Made by a program: the position numbers and the translations under genes. From the NCBI GenBank assembly GCA_013003065.1, contig JABDLI010000069.1:1-46020 (forward strand): DNA of 46,020 nt, written 5' to 3'. The notes beneath the pieces were generated by a model that was not told the origin of the DNA, did no database searches, and saw only the letters and a list, made by a program, of their open reading frames with translations. This DNA comes from Phycisphaerales bacterium. GTDB lineage: Bacteria > Planctomycetota > Phycisphaerae > Phycisphaerales > SM1A02. Positions 39,549-46,020 of the stretch are shown in pieces; position 1 is the first letter of the stretch, and every line of letters begins with the position of its first letter.

Positions 39549-40646
39549 TCAGTCCTCCAGGCTATCGGCGAGAAACGCCGTCAGCTTTTCCGTCCGCGGC
39601 CGGAGCCAACGCACCTTTCGCTCGACCATACGCAGGAACGCATCGCCGCTGAGCTGCGCGAACTGGCCCGTGGCCGCGATCGGCAGCACACTCTCCAGAA
39701 TCAGTGCTTCCTGCACGAGCCACGGGACCGCCCGAAGCTCCGCCGGTGTGATCGGCGCCCACGCGGTCCGATTATATCCCTCCAGCAGGGCCCGTATCCG
39801 CTCCATGTGCAGGGGCAACGGCCACTGCTCGGGGGGCTTCTCGTCCCGCATCTGCATGCCGAACTGGAGGGCGCCGTTGGCGACGTCGATGATCCGCGGT
39901 TCGATCCGGGCGGAGTCGAAATCGAGGACGGCGGCGATCCGTCCCCGCTCGTAGAGCAGGTTGCCCGGGTGCCAGTCACCGTGGATGACGGTGGGACCGG
40001 GTACGGCCAGCCCGGCGGCAGCTCGGGTCGTTGCCTCCCGGTAGGCCTCGGCGAGAAAACCACACCGCTGGCTGATCTCCGACGCCGACGCCTTCGGCTC
40101 GACGCGGCGAATCGCGCTTGCCGCCCGCTGCAACGCCGCGTCCAGCCCGTTGGCCGCGTGGTAGGACCCGGCGACCGGACGCGTCGCCGGCTCGTGGTCG
40201 GCGAGCAGCGTGTGCAACCGGCCGAGCGCGACGCCGGCCACGCCGGCGGCCTCGACGCTGCGGTCGTCCCGCTCGCCCCGCACGAACTCGAACAGCTCGT
40301 ACACCTTTCCCCGCATGGCGAGCATCGTCGAGCCGCCGTTCGTCGTGGGAACGAGCGCAGGCACCGGATAGCCGTGGGCGGCGAGGTGCGCGACGAGGCC
40401 GTGCGCGAAGGCGACCCGCGGCGGATCGTCGCGTCCCGGAGCGCGACGCTTGAGGAGGAACTCGCCGCGATCCGAGCTGATGAGGAGCTTCGGCGCCTGA
40501 CGCGAGCCTCGCGCGTGCGGACGCAGGCGGTGGATGACGCCGAGGTCGTAGTGGCTGAGCACCTTCGCGAGCTCGGGCGCGACGAATCGATCCCGCTTCC
40601 GGCGGCCGGATGGGGACGGCGGTTTCGACTCCTCGCGTCGGGGCAT
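39549..40646 (-). CDS. APH/homoserine-kinase-II-type phosphotransferase
   Basis: 365 aa protein-kinase-like phosphotransferase. Motifs: LLISSDRGEFLLKRRAP (ATP-binding lysine region), YELFEFVRGE hinge, Brenner loop HGDWHPGNLLY at 222-232 with catalytic D224, and the metal-binding Asp in AAVLDFDSARIEPRIIDVA. This places it in the aminoglycoside phosphotransferase/homoserine kinase type II/CotS clan; the small-molecule substrate cannot be told. An Arg/Lys-rich N-terminus (~20 residues) precedes the fold. It follows yicC on the same strand by 57 bp and is one base upstream of the PDZ gene. Confidence 0.88.
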   Translation of the reverse strand: MPRREESKPPSPSGRRKRDRFVAPELAKVLSHYDLGVIHRLRPHARGSRQAPKLLISSDRGEFLLKRRAPGRDDPPRVAFAHGLVAHLAAHGYPVPALVPTTNGGSTMLAMRGKVYELFEFVRGERDDRSVEAAGVAGVALGRLHTLLADHEPATRPVAGSYHAANGLDAALQRAASAIRRVEPKASASEISQRCGFLAEAYREATTRAAAGLAVPGPTVIHGDWHPGNLLYERGRIAAVLDFDSARIEPRIIDVANGALQFGMQMRDEKPPEQWPLPLHMERIRALLEGYNRTAWAPITPAELRAVPWLVQEALILESVLPIAATGQFAQLSGDAFLRMVERKVRWLRPRTEKLTAFLADSLED

Positions 40647-40703
40647 GTGCGTCAGCGTACCAGCCGCGGCGCCGGCTCCCGGACCACGGGCGAAACGGGG
40701 CCG

Positions 40704-41591
40704 TCACTCGACGTTCTGCACCTGCTCCTTGATGCGATCGATCGCGCCCTTGATCTCGACGATGCGGCGGGAGACGTCGACGTCGAGGCACTTGCTGCCG
40801 ATCGTGTTCGCCTCGCGCAGCATCTCCTGGGCGATGAAGTCGAGCGTGCGTCCGGAGGGGGCGTCACCGTCGGCGTCGATGATCTCCGCGAACTGTTCCA
40901 GGTGCCCGCCCAGCCGCGCGACCTCCTCGGCGATGTCGGAGCGTTCGGCGAAGACCGCAACCTCGCGCAGGATGTCCTCTTCCCGCACCGCGGCGCCGCT
41001 CTTGGCCAGCAACGCTTCCATCCGCGTGCGCAGCTTGTCCTGGTAGAGGTCGATGAGCTGCGGCACCCGCTCCCCCACTACCGCGAGGTGCCCGGCGATC
41101 GCGTCGCAATGCTCGTGCAGCTCGCTTCGCAGTGCTTCGCCTTCGCGTGACCGCATCACGATGAGCCGTTCGACCGCCTCGTCCAGCAGCTTCAGCAACA
41201 CCCGGCGTGCGCGATCCAGCCGATCCTCGCCGGTCTCGCCGAGGATCACCCCCGGCAGGGCCAGCAACGCCGTGAGGTCGACGCGGGCCGAGTCGTGACC
41301 GAGACCCTCGACGGCCAGGAGCTGCTCGAGGTACCGCTGGATCACCTTGACGTTGATGCGGGCGGCAGCGTCGGCCGACGTGTCGGTCATCCGCGCCGTG
41401 ATCACGACGCTTCCCCGATTGAGACGTTTGGCGAGCGCCGATTCGAGCTCGGGTTCGAGACCCTGCAGCTCCTCGGGCAGACGAACCTGCGACTTGAAGT
41501 ACCGGTTGTTGAGCGAGCGCACCTCGATCGCGTAGTGCGCGCCGTCATCCTCGGTGGACGCGCTGCCGAAGCCGGTCATGGATCGAATCAT
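40704..41591 (-). CDS. yicC: YicC-family endoribonuclease
   Basis: 295 aa. ATG 41591 gives the classic N-terminus MIRSMTGFGSA; upstream open frame to 41810 lies over secG. The family features are present: EVRSLNNRYFKSQVRLPEEL, a central helical region, RSREGEALRSELHEHCDAIA, and the conserved C-terminal segment GRTLDFIAQEMLREANTIGS followed by KCLDVDVSRRIVEIKGAIDR and EQVQNVE. YicC/YloC proteins have been described as RNases acting on small RNA or mRNA. It starts 7 bp after secG, in a tpiA-secG-yicC unit. A guanylate kinase gene (gmk), a frequent neighbour elsewhere, is absent. Confidence 0.95.
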   Translation of the reverse strand: MIRSMTGFGSASTEDDGAHYAIEVRSLNNRYFKSQVRLPEELQGLEPELESALAKRLNRGSVVITARMTDTSADAAARINVKVIQRYLEQLLAVEGLGHDSARVDLTALLALPGVILGETGEDRLDRARRVLLKLLDEAVERLIVMRSREGEALRSELHEHCDAIAGHLAVVGERVPQLIDLYQDKLRTRMEALLAKSGAAVREEDILREVAVFAERSDIAEEVARLGGHLEQFAEIIDADGDAPSGRTLDFIAQEMLREANTIGSKCLDVDVSRRIVEIKGAIDRIKEQVQNVE

Positions 41592-41598
41592 GATCGGC

Positions 41599-42021
41599 TC
41601 AACCGCCGCCGCCGGCCGGCGGCGTGTCGCCCGCGGGAGGTGGCGTGGGGATGAGCGGGGGGAGCATGGTTGGATCACCGGCGTCCGCCGGCGGCAGCGT
41701 GCCGGGGTCGCCCGGCGGGAGCGTGTCGCTGTCCGGTCCCGGCTCGACCACCGCGGCGGGCGTGACGGTCCCCGTGGGCGTGCTCTCCACCTTGTTGAGG
41801 GCGACGGCAAAGAGCATGTAGAGCGCGAAAGCCACCACCGTTGCCCAGGTCAGCGCATCGCCGACCCGGCCGCCGAAGACGGTGTCCGTGCCACTGCCTC
41901 CGGCACCGCCGAAGGCGCCGGCCAGACCGCCGCCCTGGGCGCGTTGGACGAGGATGATCAGGATCATCGCGCACGAGACCACGATGAAGAGGATCGTCAG
42001 GATGAAGAACGTCGTGGTCAT
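41599..42021 (-). CDS. secG: SecG translocase subunit with long Pro-rich tail
   Basis: 140 aa. Residues ~1-76 are an ordinary SecG: helix 1 FFILTILFIVVSCAMILIIL, the linker VQRAQGGGLAGAFGGAGGSG, and helix 2 WATVVAFALYMLFAVAL. SecG stabilises the SecYEG channel. Residues ~78-140 are an unusual low-complexity tail rich in Pro, Gly, Asp and Thr (DTLPPGDPGTLPPADAGDPT), which roughly doubles the usual size. The start codon overlaps the tpiA stop (ATGA), the usual tpiA-secG pairing. Confidence 0.95.
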   Translation of the reverse strand: MTTTFFILTILFIVVSCAMILIILVQRAQGGGLAGAFGGAGGSGTDTVFGGRVGDALTWATVVAFALYMLFAVALNKVESTPTGTVTPAAVVEPGPDSDTLPPGDPGTLPPADAGDPTMLPPLIPTPPPAGDTPPAGGGG

Positions 42022-42821
42022 GCGTTGCGAGCCTCGGGTTGCCGATCCGCGGCGGGATCCGGCGCTGTGGCCATCCGCGTGATGGCCAGGAAGTCGTCGG
42101 GGACGAGCGACGCCCCACCCACCAGGAAACCGTCCACGTTCGGGCCGGCGGCGAGCGCCGCAGCGTTCCCCGGCTTGACGGAACCGCCGTATTGGATGCG
42201 GGTCGCCGCGGCGACCTGGGGATTGTACAGATCGGCGAGGGCCCCGCGAATCGCCCGGTGGGCGGTCTCCGCATCGTCGGGCGTGGCGGTCACGCCGGTG
42301 CCGATCGCCCAGACCGGCTCGTAGGCGAGGACCACGCGGCCCATCGCCGCCTCCGCCACCCCGGCCAGCCCGTGGCGAAGCTGGCCCAGAACGACGTCCG
42401 TGGTCCGGCCCGCCTCACGCTGCTCCAGCGTTTCCCCGAGACACAGCGTGACCATCAGGTCACCCGCCAGGGCCGCCCGCACCTTCCGGTTGACGAGGTC
42501 GTCTGTCTCCCCGATGACGTGTCGCCGCTCCGAGTGACCGGCGAGCACGACCGTGACCCCGACGTCGCGAAGCATCTCGACCGAGACCTCGCCCGTGAAC
42601 GCGCCGTTGGGCTCGTGGTAGAGATCCTGCGCGCCGAGCTGTACGTCCGAGCCGGCCAGCGTCCCCCCCACGGTCGCGAGGTACGGGAACGGCGGGTACA
42701 CGACCACCTCGCACGCCACGCCCCCCGAGCCGGCGGCCACCGCCCGCGCCAACGCGACGCCGGTCTCGGCGGTGGTGTTCATCTTCCAGTTTCCGCCCAC
42801 GATGGGCGTGCGGGTGCTCAT
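42018..42821 (-). CDS. tpiA: Triosephosphate isomerase
   Basis: 267 aa glycolytic enzyme interconverting dihydroxyacetone phosphate and glyceraldehyde 3-phosphate. All catalytic residues are visible: K13 in GGNWKMN, H96 in LAGHSERR and E168 in AYEPVWAIGTG, with the phosphate loop IQYGGSVKPGN and the end DGFLVGGASL. The length is slightly above the usual ~250 because of a C-terminal extension (TAPDPAADRQPEARNA). First gene of the tpiA-secG-yicC unit; it reads divergently from alaS across a 210-bp gap. No strong Shine-Dalgarno sequence. Confidence 0.98.
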   Translation of the reverse strand: MSTRTPIVGGNWKMNTTAETGVALARAVAAGSGGVACEVVVYPPFPYLATVGGTLAGSDVQLGAQDLYHEPNGAFTGEVSVEMLRDVGVTVVLAGHSERRHVIGETDDLVNRKVRAALAGDLMVTLCLGETLEQREAGRTTDVVLGQLRHGLAGVAEAAMGRVVLAYEPVWAIGTGVTATPDDAETAHRAIRGALADLYNPQVAAATRIQYGGSVKPGNAAALAAGPNVDGFLVGGASLVPDDFLAITRMATAPDPAADRQPEARNA

Positions 42822-42943
42822 GGCTGGGGTCTCGGCGGCGGGGAGAGGCGAACCGGGCAGGATAGCCGAGGGCGGCGGTCGGGGCCAGACGGGGGGCTGT
42901 CACCGGGTGTCCATCCCCCGGTGTCCATCCGTGTCCATTCCCA

Positions 42944-42967
42944 GGTGCCACGGACAGGGTGGGTCCG
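42944..42967. repeat. Solo REP arm related to the REPIN-like elements
   Basis: GGTGCCACGGACAG at 42944-42957 is identical to the first 14 bases of the arms at 6333 and 27767. The rest differs but still pairs (CGGAC at 42951-42955 with GTCCG at 42963-42967). There is no inverted partner nearby, so this is a single or truncated unit. Three GTGTCCAT-like octamers lie just upstream (about 42906-42936). It sits in the tpiA-alaS intergenic gap. Confidence 0.6.
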
Positions 42968-43031
42968 CTCCCCCGATTGCCCCACCCGACCGACTACACT
43001 ACCCGTTCTTTCCCCAGCCCCCGGGCGATCC

Positions 43032-45946
<2,915 letters not shown>

Positions 45947-45950
<4 letters not shown>

Positions 45951-46020
45951 CGTGGCTCACCCGGCGGGGATTCCTGTCCGCCGCCGTGCCGGCCGTGCCG
46001 GCGCTGATCGCGTTGGGCGC
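45947..46020 (+). CDS. Start of a Tat-exported protein (cut by window end)
   Basis: Only 24 full codons are present. GTG 45947 overlaps the alaS stop as GTGA, which suggests translational coupling. The visible N-terminus MTWLTRRGFLSAAVPAVPAL has a twin-arginine motif (TRRGFL) followed by a moderately hydrophobic Ala/Pro/Leu stretch, so the product is probably exported folded by the Tat system, as cofactor-containing oxidoreductases and many planctomycete sulfatases or DUF1501 proteins are. The family cannot be told from this fragment. Confidence 0.75.

Noticed and set aside
42039-43031. N-terminal extension of alaS
   Set aside because: It would overlap tpiA on the other strand and has no similarity to alanyl-tRNA synthetases, whose first strand begins near ATG 43032.

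Overview
This is a very GC-rich, gene-dense window, most likely from a planctomycete of the Phycisphaerae/Phycisphaerales type. The evidence is a secreted protein ending in a tandem dockerin-like repeat closed by AAWGPC motifs, a PEP-CTERM-like tail of the IPAPG...RRRR kind, DUF2007, DUF4870 and FlgI-like proteins of a kind common in planctomycetes, and many GTG starts. It is chromosomal: smc, tpiA-secG-yicC, alaS, cinA-folK and resB-ccsA are housekeeping genes. I saw no transposase, integrase, CRISPR array, rRNA or tRNA.

Layout. 1-6282: simple G-rich repeats and paired small palindromes, then a FlgI-like lipoprotein and SMC. 6283-9742: a REPIN-like element, a TPR-sulfotransferase and an exported beta-repeat protein. 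9817-12108: a coiled-coil protein and a DUF3553 protein (minus strand), then a YmdB-type phosphodiesterase. 12109-14874: an accessory-looking island with a PspF-like sigma-54 activator without a receiver domain, palindromic upstream sites, a near-consensus -24/-12 promoter and a small receiver-like protein. It is flanked by inverted copies of a pyrimidine-tract/hairpin repeat. 14875-15456: a PEP-CTERM-like exported protein. 15470-23013 (minus): cinA, folK, two large exported thioredoxin-fold proteins (one without its cysteines) and a YdiJ-type FAD/Fe-S dehydrogenase. 23081-28957: an amidohydrolase (plus), then, on the minus strand, a TlpA-like thioredoxin, a lipoprotein, a dockerin protein, a REPIN-like element, a small beta-rich protein and a PabA/TrpG glutaminase. 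29118-38426 (plus): DUF4870, a hexanucleotide satellite, an HtrA protease, resB-ccsA-thpR with 4-nt overlaps, and a DUF2007/DUF2314 cluster. 38438-42821 (minus): tpiA-secG-yicC, then a kinase and a PDZ protein. 43032-46020 (plus): alaS, overlapped by the start of a Tat-exported protein.

How it fits together. ResB and CcsA form a System II cytochrome c maturation pair, and the nearby exported thioredoxin-fold proteins could supply extracytoplasmic thiol chemistry, although they are not in the same operon. The least ordinary part is the sigma-54 module at 12.2-14.7 kb, where activator, candidate enhancer sites, promoter and target gene lie together inside a repeat-bounded segment. Three intergenic repeat families and two simple-sequence arrays show active sequence turnover between genes. 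Family assignments come from reading motifs only; no database search was run.
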